Position numbers and translations under genes: made by a program. This document shows positions 35,387 through 43,923 of a stretch of DNA of 64,000 bases, piece by piece; positions within the stretch are counted from its first letter, which is position 1, and every line of letters starts with the position of its first letter. The stretch is taken from assembly GCA_030424865.1 (NCBI GenBank), contig JAUHVR010000002.1, positions 186,001 through 250,000 on the forward strand, written 5' to 3'. The notes beneath the pieces were generated by a model that ran no database searches, was not told the origin of the DNA, and worked only from the letters and a program-made list of their open reading frames with translations. Origin of the DNA: Alphaproteobacteria bacterium. GTDB lineage: Bacteria; Pseudomonadota; Alphaproteobacteria; Rhodobacterales; Rhodobacteraceae.

Positions 35387-35417
35387 AACGGCGCGCTCTG
35401 ATCCAGAGCGCGCCGTT
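35387..35417 (-). terminator. Rho-independent terminator of rpsO
   Basis: A perfect 14-base stem, AACGGCGCGCTCTG / CAGAGCGCGCCGTT, with loop ATC. On the minus strand it is followed by TTGCTTTTTGGG. It lies 22 bases beyond the rpsO stop and separates it from the lyase-like pair. Confidence 0.9.
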
Positions 35418-35439
35418 CCGCTGAATTCCGAATAACGTC

Positions 35440-35709
35440 TTAGCGGCGGATGCCGAGGCGTTTGATCAGGTCCTGGTACCGGGCTTCGTCTTTTGCCTTG
35501 GTGTAGTCCAGCAGCTTACGGCGCTGGGCAACCAGTTTCAGAAGGCCACGACGCGAGTGGTTGTCCTTCTTGTGGGTCTTGAAGTGCTCGGTCAGGGTCG
35601 AGATGCGGCTGGTCAGAATGGCCACCTGAACTTCGGGCGAACCGGTGTCGCCTTCCTTGGTGGCATATTCTTTCATCAGGCGCGCTTTTTCTTCGGGCGT
35701 GATCGACAT
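35440..35709 (-). CDS. rpsO: 30S ribosomal protein S15
   Basis: An 89-residue protein of exactly the family length. It has [19 protein letters not shown], the [19 protein letters not shown] helix that contacts 16S rRNA, and the basic end [14 protein letters not shown]15 binds the central domain of 16S rRNA early in 30S assembly. AAAGGAGACCCCG precedes the ATG. In most bacteria rpsO is followed by pnp; here a strong terminator and two secreted-protein genes intervene. Confidence 0.98.
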   Translation of the reverse strand: MSITPEEKARLMKEYATKEGDTGSPEVQVAILTSRISTLTEHFKTHKKDNHSRRGLLKLVAQRRKLLDYTKAKDEARYQDLIKRLGIRR

Positions 35710-35851
35710 CGGGGTCTCCTTTGCAGGTTAGAGGAATGGCACAAGCCGGGATGTCGTCCAGCAAGGCCCGTGGAGAGCTCTGCCCGCAGGCAGATGCGCG
35801 CGTATAGGGCAGAATTGGCGGTTTGGAAAGAAGATTCTGAAGCGCGGGAGA

Positions 35852-36823
35852 TCAGGCCGCGCTTTGGCCGATCAGCGCGATCGCCTCGACCGTCGGGGCC
35901 GCGCCCGAGGGCAGGGCGGTCACGGTTTGCCCGTCCAGTTGCACCTCGACCATGCCGGGACTGTCAGCGCTGTGGATCAGGGTGACTTCGGGCACCACGC
36001 CCGATGTGTCGTCATACAGGATCACCAGTCGATCCTCAGCGGCGTCGAAATCCATCAACGTACTGTGCGCGCCGCCAGCGTCCAGGGCGTCGAGAACGAA
36101 TTCGTCCTGCCCCTCGCCGCCCGTGGCAATGTCACTGCCGCCGACAACCAGCGTGTCGTCACCGTCGTTGGCGTTCAGGAAATCGTGATCCGCATCGCCC
36201 ACGCCATCCAACCTGTCTGCGCCATCACCGCCAAAAAGCGTGTCCTGCCCCTGGCCCCCGGTCAGTTGATCGTCGCCCTCGCGGCCATGCAGGGCATCAT
36301 CGCCAGCGCCGCCGGTCAGCACATCCGCGCCCAGGCCCCCATGCAACGCGTCCTGGCCCGCGCCGCCGATCAGCCGATCATCGCCGTCATGGCCAAAAAG
36401 GTCGTCGTCACCGGCGTTTCCGCGCATAACGTCGTCATCGGCTTCGCCATGCAGTGTGTCGTTGCCCGAACCGCCGGACAGCGTGTCGTCACCCGCGCCG
36501 CCAAAAATCTCGTCGTCGTTTCCAAGGCCCGACATCACATCGTCGCCGTCGCGGCCGTTCATCAGGTCGGTGTCGTCGGTTCCCGTCAGCGTCTCGCCTG
36601 AACCGCTGCCCGATACCACGCTGGGTTCCTGGGGAGAGGGTTCAAGCTCGGGTGACTGCAGGGAATTGGCCGTTGCTTCCAGCAATCCGGTGCCGGTGCC
36701 CACTGTTGGGTCTTCGGTGGTGTCAGGGGTGTCGTCATCAAGGTCATCGACCGAGTCCGACGGCATGATCGCAGCCATCGACCCGACCATCACCATTCCC
36801 AACAAACTTGCCAGCCACAGCAT
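35852..36823 (-). CDS. RTX calcium-binding protein with N-terminal membrane segment
   Basis: A 323-residue protein. It begins with a hydrophobic helix (MLWLASLLGMVMVGSMAAIM), followed by an acidic Ser/Pro/Thr linker to about residue 85, then about ten GGxGxD nonapeptides (for example GGAGDDTLSGGSGNDTLHG) to about 235, and a C-terminal region ending LIGQSAA. The N-terminal segment is unusual: RTX proteins leaving by type I secretion normally have no hydrophobic N-terminus. It could be tethered to the inner membrane, facing the periplasm, or be Sec-exported. The ATG at 36821-36823 follows GCGAGGTGGCT. No catalytic domain is seen. Confidence 0.82.
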   Translation of the reverse strand: MLWLASLLGMVMVGSMAAIMPSDSVDDLDDDTPDTTEDPTVGTGTGLLEATANSLQSPELEPSPQEPSVVSGSGSGETLTGTDDTDLMNGRDGDDVMSGLGNDDEIFGGAGDDTLSGGSGNDTLHGEADDDVMRGNAGDDDLFGHDGDDRLIGGAGQDALHGGLGADVLTGGAGDDALHGREGDDQLTGGQGQDTLFGGDGADRLDGVGDADHDFLNANDGDDTLVVGGSDIATGGEGQDEFVLDALDAGGAHSTLMDFDAAEDRLVILYDDTSGVVPEVTLIHSADSPGMVEVQLDGQTVTALPSGAAPTVEAIALIGQSAA

Positions 36824-36905
36824 AGCCACCTCGCACCAAACCCCGGCGCAGAGTGTCGCTTGCACGGTCAGAACGCAACGTGAACCTGGCGAAATGGTTA
36901 ACGCG

Positions 36906-37187
36906 TTATTGCTGGCCGGTTTCGATTTCCTGAATAATCTGGGTCGCCCATTGGCCGATCACGGGGATGAACTCGAACTGGCTGAGAAAGAGGATCACCA
37001 GCGAAACCAGCGCCGAGGCCCCGATGACGGTACCAAGGCCAAAGGCCAGCCCGCGCAGGAACTGGAAGCCGACCATGCGCAAGGGCGATTCGTACATGCG
37101 GACAAAGCGGTGCTGGGCAAAGCCTTCGACCGCGTCGGCCAGTCGGGCGGTGTTTTTGGCAAGGTCAGGCTGTGTGTCGTCACTCAT
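36906..37187 (-). CDS. DUF5665-like small membrane protein
   Basis: A 93-residue protein with a soluble N-terminus (SDDTQPDLAKNTARLADAV), the segment RFVRMYESPLRMVGFQFLRGLAFGLGTVIGAS, and a second hydrophobic stretch (ALVSLVILFLSQF), ending in a short amphipathic helix. This matches the Rhodobacterales DUF5665 pattern by eye. The function is unknown. The ATG at 37185-37187 overlaps the upstream DUF1643 stop by 8 bases; a frame to 37229 adds 14 residues. Confidence 0.78.
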   Translation of the reverse strand: MSDDTQPDLAKNTARLADAVEGFAQHRFVRMYESPLRMVGFQFLRGLAFGLGTVIGASALVSLVILFLSQFEFIPVIGQWATQIIQEIETGQQ

Positions 37188-37689
37188 CAGGTGGGGTCCA
37201 TTCCATCGGGCCGGCGGCATAGGGCACATACAGCGGATGACGCGGATGACCGGCCTTGGTCAAGCCCAGACAGTGCAGCGGGCGCGGCAGAACCTGCAGG
37301 ATCTGCCGGTGCCGGTTCAGATGTGTGCCATGCACGCCCCAGGCGGCAATGCACATCTGCGACGTCGCGCCGAGTGTGGCCAGGACCGCGTCGTTCTCTG
37401 GTCCTATCGGATCCCGTGCGGCACGCAGGTCGGCTGGCAGGGTGGCGCGAAAGGCAAACAGGTTGCCGATCACCACGCCTCCAGCCCCCATGGACCGCGC
37501 GCGGCGTTCGCAGCGCTCGATGGTCGGATCGTTGCGTAGTTCGGTTGCGGTCGAGGGGTTGAGCATCACGAACATCAAGGGCGCCACGTCGGGCGCCCAG
37601 ATGCGGGTCAAGGCGTATCGATAGGTCTCACAGTCGGAATAGAGCGCCTCGGACACCGAGGTCTCACTCTGATGCCGCCTGGTGATCAT
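37180..37689 (-). CDS. DUF1643 domain protein
   Basis: A 169-residue soluble protein matching DUF1643: MFVMLNPSTATELRNDPTIERCERRA, GVVIGNLFAFRAT, ENDAVLA, then AAWGVHGTHLNRH and LGLTKAGHPRHPLY. The MLNPS...DPT and GNLFA patterns are typical. Biochemistry is not known; the fold resembles nucleotide-processing or glycosylase-like proteins. It lies 7 bases after truB and overlaps the next gene, so it shares the truB operon. Confidence 0.86.
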   Translation of the reverse strand: MITRRHQSETSVSEALYSDCETYRYALTRIWAPDVAPLMFVMLNPSTATELRNDPTIERCERRARSMGAGGVVIGNLFAFRATLPADLRAARDPIGPENDAVLATLGATSQMCIAAWGVHGTHLNRHRQILQVLPRPLHCLGLTKAGHPRHPLYVPYAAGPMEWTPPDE

Positions 37690-37696
37690 CGTGTGA

Positions 37697-38608
37697 TCAT
37701 CCGGCGGAAACGAAGACGCGGTTGGGGTGCAGCTCTCCGCCTTTGAAGCGGCCCACGGCCACGGCCTGACCGTCCAGCGCCGCCCAGCATTCGTCGCCGT
37801 ATTCGATGCCCGAGGCCAGCACCATGCCCGGGTTGCCGTTGCGCAGCCGCGCGGCGGCCTCGGGCGTGCAAGTGGCGCGGGGCAGGTCGGACAGGCCGAC
37901 TTCCAAGGGCTGAATGTAGGCGTCCAGCGCCTCGGTCTTGGCCATTTCGTCGATCTGTTCGATGGTCAGGCCATCCTCGGCCCGAAATGGGCCGGACCAG
38001 ATGCGGCGCAGGGTCAGCACGTGGCCGTGACAGCCCAGGGCCTTGCCCAGATCGCGCGCGATGGAGCGGACATAGCCGCCCTTGCCACAGGTCATTTCCA
38101 GCTCGACATGGTCGGCATCGGGGCGGTCGGTCAGCACCAGTTCCTCGACCCACAGAGGGCGCGCGGCCAGTTCCATCTCTTCGCCGTCCCGGGCGCGCTT
38201 GTAGGCGCGTTCGCCGTCGATCTTGACCGCTGAAAACTGCGGCGGCACCTGCTCGATATCGCCAACAAACCCGTTCAGCGCGTCCTTGATCTGATCATCG
38301 GTCGGGCGCAGGTCGCTTTCGGCGATCACCTCACCTTCGGCGTCATCGGTGTTGGTCGCCTGTCCCAGACGCACCGTGAAACGATAGGCCTTCAGTGCGT
38401 CGGTGATATAGGGAACGGTCTTGGTCGCCTCGCCCAAGGCCACGGCCAGAACGCCGGTCGCCTCGGGGTCCAGCGTGCCGGCATGGCCCGCCTTTTGCGC
38501 CGACAGGGCCCAACGGACCTTGTTCACGACGGCGGTCGAGGTCATGCCCGCCGGTTTGTCGACCAGCAGCCAGCCCGAAATAGTGCGTCCCTTGCGTTTG
38601 CGTCCCAT
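37697..38608 (-). CDS. truB: tRNA pseudouridine(55) synthase
   Basis: A 303-residue enzyme that converts U55 to pseudouridine in the T-loop of tRNAs. [14 protein letters not shown] contains the catalytic Asp, with [15 protein letters not shown] before it and [13 protein letters not shown]-like [17 protein letters not shown] after it. The C-terminal region resembles the TruB family's small domain. I chose the ATG at 38606-38608 by family length; the frame continues upstream without similarity. The rbfA-truB-rpsO-pnp order is preserved although interrupted by other genes. Confidence 0.96.
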   Translation of the reverse strand: MGRKRKGRTISGWLLVDKPAGMTSTAVVNKVRWALSAQKAGHAGTLDPEATGVLAVALGEATKTVPYITDALKAYRFTVRLGQATNTDDAEGEVIAESDLRPTDDQIKDALNGFVGDIEQVPPQFSAVKIDGERAYKRARDGEEMELAARPLWVEELVLTDRPDADHVELEMTCGKGGYVRSIARDLGKALGCHGHVLTLRRIWSGPFRAEDGLTIEQIDEMAKTEALDAYIQPLEVGLSDLPRATCTPEAAARLRNGNPGMVLASGIEYGDECWAALDGQAVAVGRFKGGELHPNRVFVSAG

Positions 38609-38660
38609 GCGCGTCCCCGTTTGAAAGAGCGCGCGGGTTAGCGCGCCGCGACCGGGTTTG

Positions 38661-39419
38661 TCAATTCGACAACGGCTCGACCACGCCGACAATCGGCCCC
38701 AGCCGCCGCCCCCCGTCCGAGCGCCCCAGACGGGGCGCATGCAGGCGCGAGACGTTGCCGTCGATGAACAGCGCCTGATCAAGGTCCAGTACTTCGCGGA
38801 AATAGCTGGCAAATTCGTGGAAGGTGACGCTGTTGTTCGAGATCACAAAGACCGCCGTGGTCTGATCACCCGTCGCGCCGACCCCGTTCCGAATGAACCG
38901 AGAGCTGCTGTCAGCCCGAAACTTCGGATGCAGTTTGCCGTCGATCACCAGCATCGGGCCGGACTGGCTGGCATAGGTGCAATCGGGGGATTCGCGCAGG
39001 TAACGCTTGGTCTCGATCACGCGCACCCAGCTCAGGCCGATGCACAGCACACCGTTGGGCAGTAGGCCAAAGTTGCCGGGGCCTTCGTTCGGGACCACGC
39101 GCATGATCTGATGACCGCGCTCGACATAGTGGCCCACGGGCCTCCGGTCCTCGTGGTACATGCCGCCGTTGGTGGCAAAGCCCAATTGCAGGCCCTTGTC
39201 GGCCAGCGCCCGGTCTATTGCGCCAAAGGTGCCATAGGGCATCCCGTCGCCGTCGTTCAGAAACAGCCGCAGATCGTCGTGGCGCAGATCGACCGAGCAG
39301 ACGGTGTAGGAATTCCCCAGATACTGATCATCGTAACACTCGAGCGCCAAAAGCGGCGTCGAGAAGCCCAGCAGGAGCAGGCTCAGAAAGGCCCTAGTCT
39401 TCCAGATCGCGCTGAACAT
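38661..39419 (-). CDS. Secreted phosphodiester glycosidase-like (NAGPA/PF09992) protein
   Basis: A 252-residue exported protein. It has a signal peptide ([19 protein letters not shown]) and a NAGPA-like core: [60 protein letters not shown] and [16 protein letters not shown]. The family includes N-acetylglucosamine-1-phosphodiester alpha-N-acetylglucosaminidase and bacterial proteins that act on exopolysaccharide or wall glycans. Its start overlaps the 3' end of rbfA by 26 bases and it lies 52 bases before truB, so it was inserted into the rbfA-truB pair and is translated with them. Confidence 0.87.
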   Translation of the reverse strand: MFSAIWKTRAFLSLLLLGFSTPLLALECYDDQYLGNSYTVCSVDLRHDDLRLFLNDGDGMPYGTFGAIDRALADKGLQLGFATNGGMYHEDRRPVGHYVERGHQIMRVVPNEGPGNFGLLPNGVLCIGLSWVRVIETKRYLRESPDCTYASQSGPMLVIDGKLHPKFRADSSSRFIRNGVGATGDQTTAVFVISNNSVTFHEFASYFREVLDLDQALFIDGNVSRLHAPRLGRSDGGRRLGPIVGVVEPLSN

Positions 39420-39789
39420 CGGCCTGCGAAAACAGCCTGCGGGTTTCGTCCATCTGGTCAAAGGTCTCGTCGATGCGGAACCGCAGATCGGGCGAGAACT
39501 TGAGCGTCAGGTTCTTGGCAACCGCGCGGCGCAGCTCGTTCTTGTTGCGCGCCAAAAGCGCAATCACATCCTCGCGCCCCTTGCCGCCCAGCGGCAGCAC
39601 ATAGGCCGTGGCGATCTTGAGGTCAGGCGAGGTGCGCACCTCGCCCACCGTGATCGACAGGCGGTTCAGGTCGGGGTCGTGGATGTCGCCGCGGTTCAGC
39701 ACATCCGAAAGGGTACGACGGATGAGTTCTCCGACGCGAAGCTGCCGTTGGCTGGGTCCGCCGTCATCCGTGAATCTGTTCTTGGCCAT
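39394..39789 (-). CDS. rbfA: 30S ribosome-binding factor A
   Basis: A 131-residue KH-type factor for late 30S maturation and 17S rRNA processing. It shows [36 protein letters not shown] and the end [18 protein letters not shown] chose the ATG at 39787-39789, with GGAAG just upstream; a TTG three codons earlier is possible. It diverges from dapB (84 bases between starts). It heads the leftward group rbfA, glycosidase-like, truB, DUF1643, DUF5665. Confidence 0.95.
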   Translation of the reverse strand: MAKNRFTDDGGPSQRQLRVGELIRRTLSDVLNRGDIHDPDLNRLSITVGEVRTSPDLKIATAYVLPLGGKGREDVIALLARNKNELRRAVAKNLTLKFSPDLRFRIDETFDQMDETRRLFSQADVQRDLED

Positions 39790-39873
39790 TTCTTCCAATT
39801 AGGCGGTTGCGTGGGCTTTGCCAAGCCGCCGCAGACGGGTATGGAGGGCGAACGACAGAAAAGGACAGGTCAG

Positions 39874-40689
39874 ATGACAGAATTGCCGGGCGTGGTGGTC
39901 ACAGGGGTTTCGGGGCGTATGGGCCAGATGCTGGTGCGCGAAGTGACGGCAAGCGACCGGTTGAAACTTGTGGGCGCGCTGGAACGCCCGGGCCACGACT
40001 GGGTCGGTCGCGACGTGGGCGAGGCCATGGGCGGCGCGGCGCTGGGCGTCATGGTCGAGGACGATCCGCTGGATGCCTTTGCCCGCGCACAGGCGGTGAT
40101 TGACTTCACCGCACCCGCCGCAACGGTGCAGTTTGCCGCGCTGGCCGCGCAGGCCCGCGCCGTGCATGTCATCGGAACCACCGGCATGTCGGACGAGGAC
40201 ATCGCCCAGCTGCGCCATGCCGCGCATCATGCTGTGATCGTGCGCGCCGGCAACATGAGCCTTGGCGTCAACCTGCTGACGGTTCTGACCCGCAAGGTCG
40301 CTGCCGCACTGGACGCCGACTATGACATCGAGATCATCGAAAGCCACCACCACCACAAGGTCGACGCGCCCTCGGGAACGGCCCTGATGCTGGGCGAGGC
40401 GGCCGCCCAGGGGCGTGGGGTCGAGCTGACGGATGTCTCGGACCGGGGCCGCGACGGCATCACCGGCGCGCGCAAGCGGGGTGACATCGGGTTCACGGCG
40501 ATCCGGGGTGGCGACATCGTGGGCGAACACGACGTCATGTTTGCCGCAGCGGGCGAACGCATCATCCTGCGCCACATCGCCAGCGACCGGGCGCTTTTTG
40601 CCCGCGGCGCGCTGCGGGCTGCGCTTTGGGGGCAGGACAAGGCACCGGGCGAATATGACATGCTGGATGTTCTTGGCCTGAACGACTGA
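39874..40689 (+). CDS. dapB: 4-hydroxy-tetrahydrodipicolinate reductase
   Basis: A 271-residue NAD(P)H-dependent reductase in DAP/lysine synthesis. [10 protein letters not shown] is the dinucleotide site, [10 protein letters not shown] and [11 protein letters not shown] follow, and [19 protein letters not shown] is the signature with the catalytic His-His and Lys. The start ATG at 39874 has AAAGGA 9 bases upstream. The gene is the fourth lysine-pathway gene in this window (with dapE, dapD, asd) but is not in an operon with them. Confidence 0.97.
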   Translation: MTELPGVVVTGVSGRMGQMLVREVTASDRLKLVGALERPGHDWVGRDVGEAMGGAALGVMVEDDPLDAFARAQAVIDFTAPAATVQFAALAAQARAVHVIGTTGMSDEDIAQLRHAAHHAVIVRAGNMSLGVNLLTVLTRKVAAALDADYDIEIIESHHHHKVDAPSGTALMLGEAAAQGRGVELTDVSDRGRDGITGARKRGDIGFTAIRGGDIVGEHDVMFAAAGERIILRHIASDRALFARGALRAALWGQDKAPGEYDMLDVLGLND

Positions 40690-40712
40690 TCCAAACAGCA
40701 CCGCGCCGCGTA

Positions 40713-40731
40713 CTCCCCAAAGTTTGGGGAG
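40713..40731 (+). promoter_or_regulatory. Perfect inverted repeat overlapping a Shine-Dalgarno site
   Basis: CTCCCCAAA-G-TTTGGGGAG has 9-base arms. The right-hand GGGGAG is also the only plausible ribosome site for the gene starting at 40741, so a folded RNA would hide it. It may also serve as a terminator-like stem after dapB, but no T-run follows. Confidence 0.55.
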
Positions 40732-40740
40732 ACTTGGCCA

Positions 40741-41094
40741 ATGCGTTTGTTGTCATCACTTGCCCTGTGCGGGCTTTGCGCGGCGGGGCCTGCGCTTGCG
40801 GAATTCGAGCGGGTCACGGACAAATCCGCGTTCCTGCAAATTGTTGCGGGCAAGACGCTGTCCCGGCCGTTGATCAAGCTCGAAGTGACCTCGGACGGTC
40901 GTATCGACGGCACAGGCCTACGGCAACGCGTGACCGGCGGCTGGGGGTGGGATCAGGGCTTTTTTTGCCGGGATCTCTACTGGGGCGATGAGGCGCTGGG
41001 CTACAATTGCCAAACGGTAAGCTACGATGGCACAAAGCTGCGCTTCCAGTCAGACCGCGGGACCGGAGACTACGCGGACTTCCGGCTGCGGTAG
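40741..41094 (+). CDS. Small secreted hypothetical protein, 117 aa
   Basis: A 117-residue protein with a signal peptide (MRLLSSLALCGLCAAGPALAE). The mature part has a pattern seen in small roseobacter exported proteins: FLQIVAGKTLSRPLIKLEV, GRIDGTGLRQRVTGGWGWDQGFFCRDLYWG, YNCQTVSYDG and a final strand. The two Cys in the mature region (FFC, YNC) may form a disulphide. The function is unknown. Translation may be hindered by the inverted repeat covering its ribosome site. Confidence 0.75.
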   Translation: MRLLSSLALCGLCAAGPALAEFERVTDKSAFLQIVAGKTLSRPLIKLEVTSDGRIDGTGLRQRVTGGWGWDQGFFCRDLYWGDEALGYNCQTVSYDGTKLRFQSDRGTGDYADFRLR

Positions 41095-41297
41095 TTGACG
41101 AACGGAGTGGGCGACGGCGTCGCGTGTGCCGCGGGCCTCGCAGCCTGCGCTGTCGGCCTCGACGGCCAGGGCGCATGTCCCTCGTCATTCACTGAAGCGA
41201 CCGCCCGTGTTTTGTCGTCATATTGGAGGACAGAACCAAGGCCGCCGTTCGGGCATTCTATGGGCAGACCTCATTTTCATTCGAGAGGGTTGCACCC

Positions 41298-41834
41298 ATG
41301 TTTCACCGGCACTTCACATATCTGCACCGATTGATCTTGCTAATTGTGGCATCAACGTCATTTGCCGCGCTTCCAGCACTGGCAGGAGAGGTTGATCTCA
41401 AGGGCGCTGGCTGCCCCGAGTTGCCGGCCGCGGATCGCTTCATGACCGTTCACCTGATGTTGGACGGAACGGGATCCGCCCGGGACTGCGTGATTTCTTC
41501 GGAGCGGTCTGAGTATTGCGATACGGTTCACGTGTTTGAACAGGGGTTCTTGTGCCTGGGGATGACCCACAATCCCAGGCCAGACATCACGCTGTCCGAG
41601 ACCACAAATTCCAAGATGAACGATCGGCTGATCGTCGACGGCGAAATCATTCCCGAAAGCTTTGGCAAACGTGTGCTCCGCCGGGATCTGGCAACGGGTC
41701 CTTCAGGTGGAACGTATGACGTTGTCGCCGAGCAGACCGTGGATGGTCTCAAGTACTCGCTGATCGTGAATGTCACTGCGGTTCCGGATGGACCCGTCAA
41801 ATTCAACTCTGTGAGACTGACCTACGACGACTGA
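41298..41834 (+). CDS. Secreted hypothetical protein, 178 aa
   Basis: A 178-residue exported protein. The N-terminus has a signal-like hydrophobic stretch (LHRLILLIVASTSFAALPALAGE) after a His-rich start. The mature part is beta-rich with Cys at CPEL, DCVIS, YCDTV and FLCLG, and the late strand pair YDVVAEQTVDGLKYSLIVNVT. I recognise no family. It lies in a run of short secreted genes after dapB and 52 bases before a LuxR-type regulator. The start ATG is at 41298 with a GAGAGGG stretch upstream. Confidence 0.68.
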   Translation: MFHRHFTYLHRLILLIVASTSFAALPALAGEVDLKGAGCPELPAADRFMTVHLMLDGTGSARDCVISSERSEYCDTVHVFEQGFLCLGMTHNPRPDITLSETTNSKMNDRLIVDGEIIPESFGKRVLRRDLATGPSGGTYDVVAEQTVDGLKYSLIVNVTAVPDGPVKFNSVRLTYDD

Positions 41835-41886
41835 GCTGCGCAGAACATGCTTCGCAAGGCAGAACGACTTGCTCTAATGTGGGTGC

Positions 41887-42876
41887 ATGGGCCCTTCGCA
41901 AGATGAACTCGATAACAGCGATGCCAACGAGCATGCGGCAATCGCACAGGTCATCCGCGCAGAGACGCTGGCGTACAAAAGCAAGGATTTTGCCGCCTGG
42001 GCAGACTGCTTCGTCCAGAATGAAGACACGCATGATGTCCTTGTGTCCAACGTTGCAGGTTTGAGTGTCTTTCAAGGCTGGCCGGCTGTCGCGACGCATA
42101 TGGAGCGCGTCTTTCGCGATGGGTTGACCACAGATCTGGTCGACTTCGGTCAGGAAAACATGCGCATCAAGACATCCGGCGACATGGCGTGGGCGGTGTT
42201 CGACAGTTGGTCAGAGACAGCAAGCGGAGCCAGTCTGCGAAGTTTTGACGTCCGCATCCTGGAGCGCGTTTCGGGGCATTGGAAGATTGTGTTCAACGCC
42301 TTTGTTCAGCGCGAGATCGACGGCGCATTGGGCAACTTTGTCGGGGTCGATGAAAAGGGCAAGATCATTTGGGCAAGTCGCACAGCCCTGAGCGCGTTGG
42401 ATGACCATCCTGTGCTTACAAATTCTTCGGGGTGGTTAAGAGCCAGCAACGCAGAATGGAACACGGCGCTGCAATCGGCAATTGCCCATGCCGGTCGGCA
42501 TCACGGTTTCTTCGAGACGCACAGGATCGCCGACGAGTTTGGTGGACCGGCGCGATATCCCGTGGTTCTTGGCCAGAGGGAAGATGGCGGTATCGCCGTG
42601 GTGCATATCGCCATACGGGATTGCATCACTTACGTGCGCGTTTGCGGCGACGAAGACCTTGAACGCCGGTTGCAATTGGCCGGATCCGTCTTTGGATTGT
42701 CGCCCGGACAACTTCGCGTTGCACGGGAAATTGCGCTGGGTCAGGGCTTGCAGGCAATCGCCGAAAGCCTGTCGGTGAGTGTCACGACCGCGCGCACTCA
42801 TCTGTCGAGAATATACGACAAGACAGGTGTCCGAACACAGACCGCGCTTGTTCGCTTGCTGCTCAGCGTCGGATGA
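41887..42876 (+). CDS. Fused NTF2-like (SnoaL) sensor and LuxR-type DNA-binding protein
   Basis: A 329-residue protein. Residues about 15-150 resemble an NTF2/SnoaL fold (AETLAYKSKDFAAWADCFV, FQGWPAVATHMERVF, WAVFDSWSE, HWKIVFNAF). A middle region (about 150-255) may be a PAS-like sensor (FVGVDEKGKIIWASRTALSAL). Residues about 265-329 form a LuxR/GerE HTH (LSPGQLRVAREIALGQGLQAIAE with SVTTARTHLSRIYDKTGV). The NTF2-like pocket could bind a small hydrophobic ligand. It diverges in orientation from the catabolic island to its right, and its 3' end is convergent with the RutE-like gene. Confidence 0.82.
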   Translation: MGPSQDELDNSDANEHAAIAQVIRAETLAYKSKDFAAWADCFVQNEDTHDVLVSNVAGLSVFQGWPAVATHMERVFRDGLTTDLVDFGQENMRIKTSGDMAWAVFDSWSETASGASLRSFDVRILERVSGHWKIVFNAFVQREIDGALGNFVGVDEKGKIIWASRTALSALDDHPVLTNSSGWLRASNAEWNTALQSAIAHAGRHHGFFETHRIADEFGGPARYPVVLGQREDGGIAVVHIAIRDCITYVRVCGDEDLERRLQLAGSVFGLSPGQLRVAREIALGQGLQAIAESLSVSVTTARTHLSRIYDKTGVRTQTALVRLLLSVG

Positions 42877-42991
42877 TCAGGCGCCGCGTTCCATGGAAAA
42901 GAGATGATCTACCAGCCCGAATGCGCCCGTTACAGCGAACGCGGCTTCGGGCTGGCAGATGAATGCGTCGATCCGAAAAAGCGACCACGCT

Positions 42992-43585
42992 TTAAACGGT
43001 GATGTCGCTCCACCCAAGGCGCGGTTGACGCGGGAAGAGAGTGGACCGGTCTCCATAACCGATGTTGACCACGAAGTTTGCCTCGAACGAGGTACCGCCA
43101 AAGACAGCCTCCGTCACCCCCGCACGGTCGAATCCCGACATCGGACCGCAATCCAGACCGACCGCGCGCAGCGCGATCATCAGGTACGCTCCTTGCAGCG
43201 ATCCATTGCGAAAGGCCGTTTCTTCCGCCAGCGCCGGGGCATCGGCGAACACGGCTCGGGCACCGTCGAAATGCGGAAACAGCTTGGGCAGGTGATCGTA
43301 AAAGGCCCTGTCATGTCCAACCACAACCGTCATCGGCGCGACTTCGGTCTTGGCGCGGTTGCCTTCGGCCAAATGGGGCAGGATGCGGGCCCGTTCCTCG
43401 CCGCGTGCCAGAAAGGCAAGGCGCATCGGCTGGCAATTCATCGAAGTCGGCCCCATGGAGGCCAGCGCAACGGCCTCGCGCAGCAGCTCTTGGGGCACCT
43501 CGCGGTCCTCAAAGGCGCTGAAGGTGCGCGCATCGTTGAAGATCAGGTCAAGCGCTGACGTGTCCAGCGTATTGGTATCAAGCAT
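42992..43585 (-). CDS. Nitroreductase-family protein, malonic semialdehyde reductase-like (RutE type)
   Basis: A 197-residue flavin reductase of the RutE/HadB group: FNDARTFSAFEDREVPQELL, SMGPTSMNCQPMR, then the C-terminal DCGPMSGFDRAGV and NFVVNIGYGD. RutE reduces malonic semialdehyde to 3-hydroxypropionate in pyrimidine degradation, but no rutA or rutB is nearby, so another aldehyde or enal could be the substrate here. It is the last gene of the leftward ABC-FAH operon, and its start overlaps the DUF1330 stop by 8 bases. Confidence 0.85.
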   Translation of the reverse strand: MLDTNTLDTSALDLIFNDARTFSAFEDREVPQELLREAVALASMGPTSMNCQPMRLAFLARGEERARILPHLAEGNRAKTEVAPMTVVVGHDRAFYDHLPKLFPHFDGARAVFADAPALAEETAFRNGSLQGAYLMIALRAVGLDCGPMSGFDRAGVTEAVFGGTSFEANFVVNIGYGDRSTLFPRQPRLGWSDITV

Positions 43586-43907
43586 TGTCAGCCTCTACGT
43601 GTTTTGCACTGTCTTCGGAGCCGTATTCCTCCATCACGATGAAATCGAAATCGCCTGCTTCCTGGCGCAGCGGCCAAAGCTCGCGGTAGGCGTCGGAGTT
43701 GTAGCAGGCTTCGGCCGATGCCACGTCGGGGAAGACAAAAATCGCGGTGCGCTTGTGGTCATGTGATCCGGTCAGCACGGTCTTCACGTCCCCCACGGTC
43801 AGGAACTTGCCGCCATGGGCGGCAAAGATCGGGCCAGAGCGGGTGACGTATTCGTCCATCTTTTCGGGGTTTTTCAGCGTGCCATGGGCGATGAAATAAG
43901 CAGCCAT
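43578..43907 (-). CDS. DUF1330 domain protein
   Basis: A 109-residue ferredoxin-like dimeric alpha+beta barrel protein of the DUF1330 family: MAAYFIAHGTLKNPEKMDEYV, GGKFLTVGDVKTVL, and FVFPDVASAEACYNSDAYREL. Members have no agreed activity and often lie in catabolic operons. It is 16 bases downstream of the FAH gene and overlaps the RutE-like gene. Confidence 0.86.
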   Translation of the reverse strand: MAAYFIAHGTLKNPEKMDEYVTRSGPIFAAHGGKFLTVGDVKTVLTGSHDHKRTAIFVFPDVASAEACYNSDAYRELWPLRQEAGDFDFIVMEEYGSEDSAKHVEADNA

Positions 43908-43923
43908 GTTCGGGTTCCTTTCC

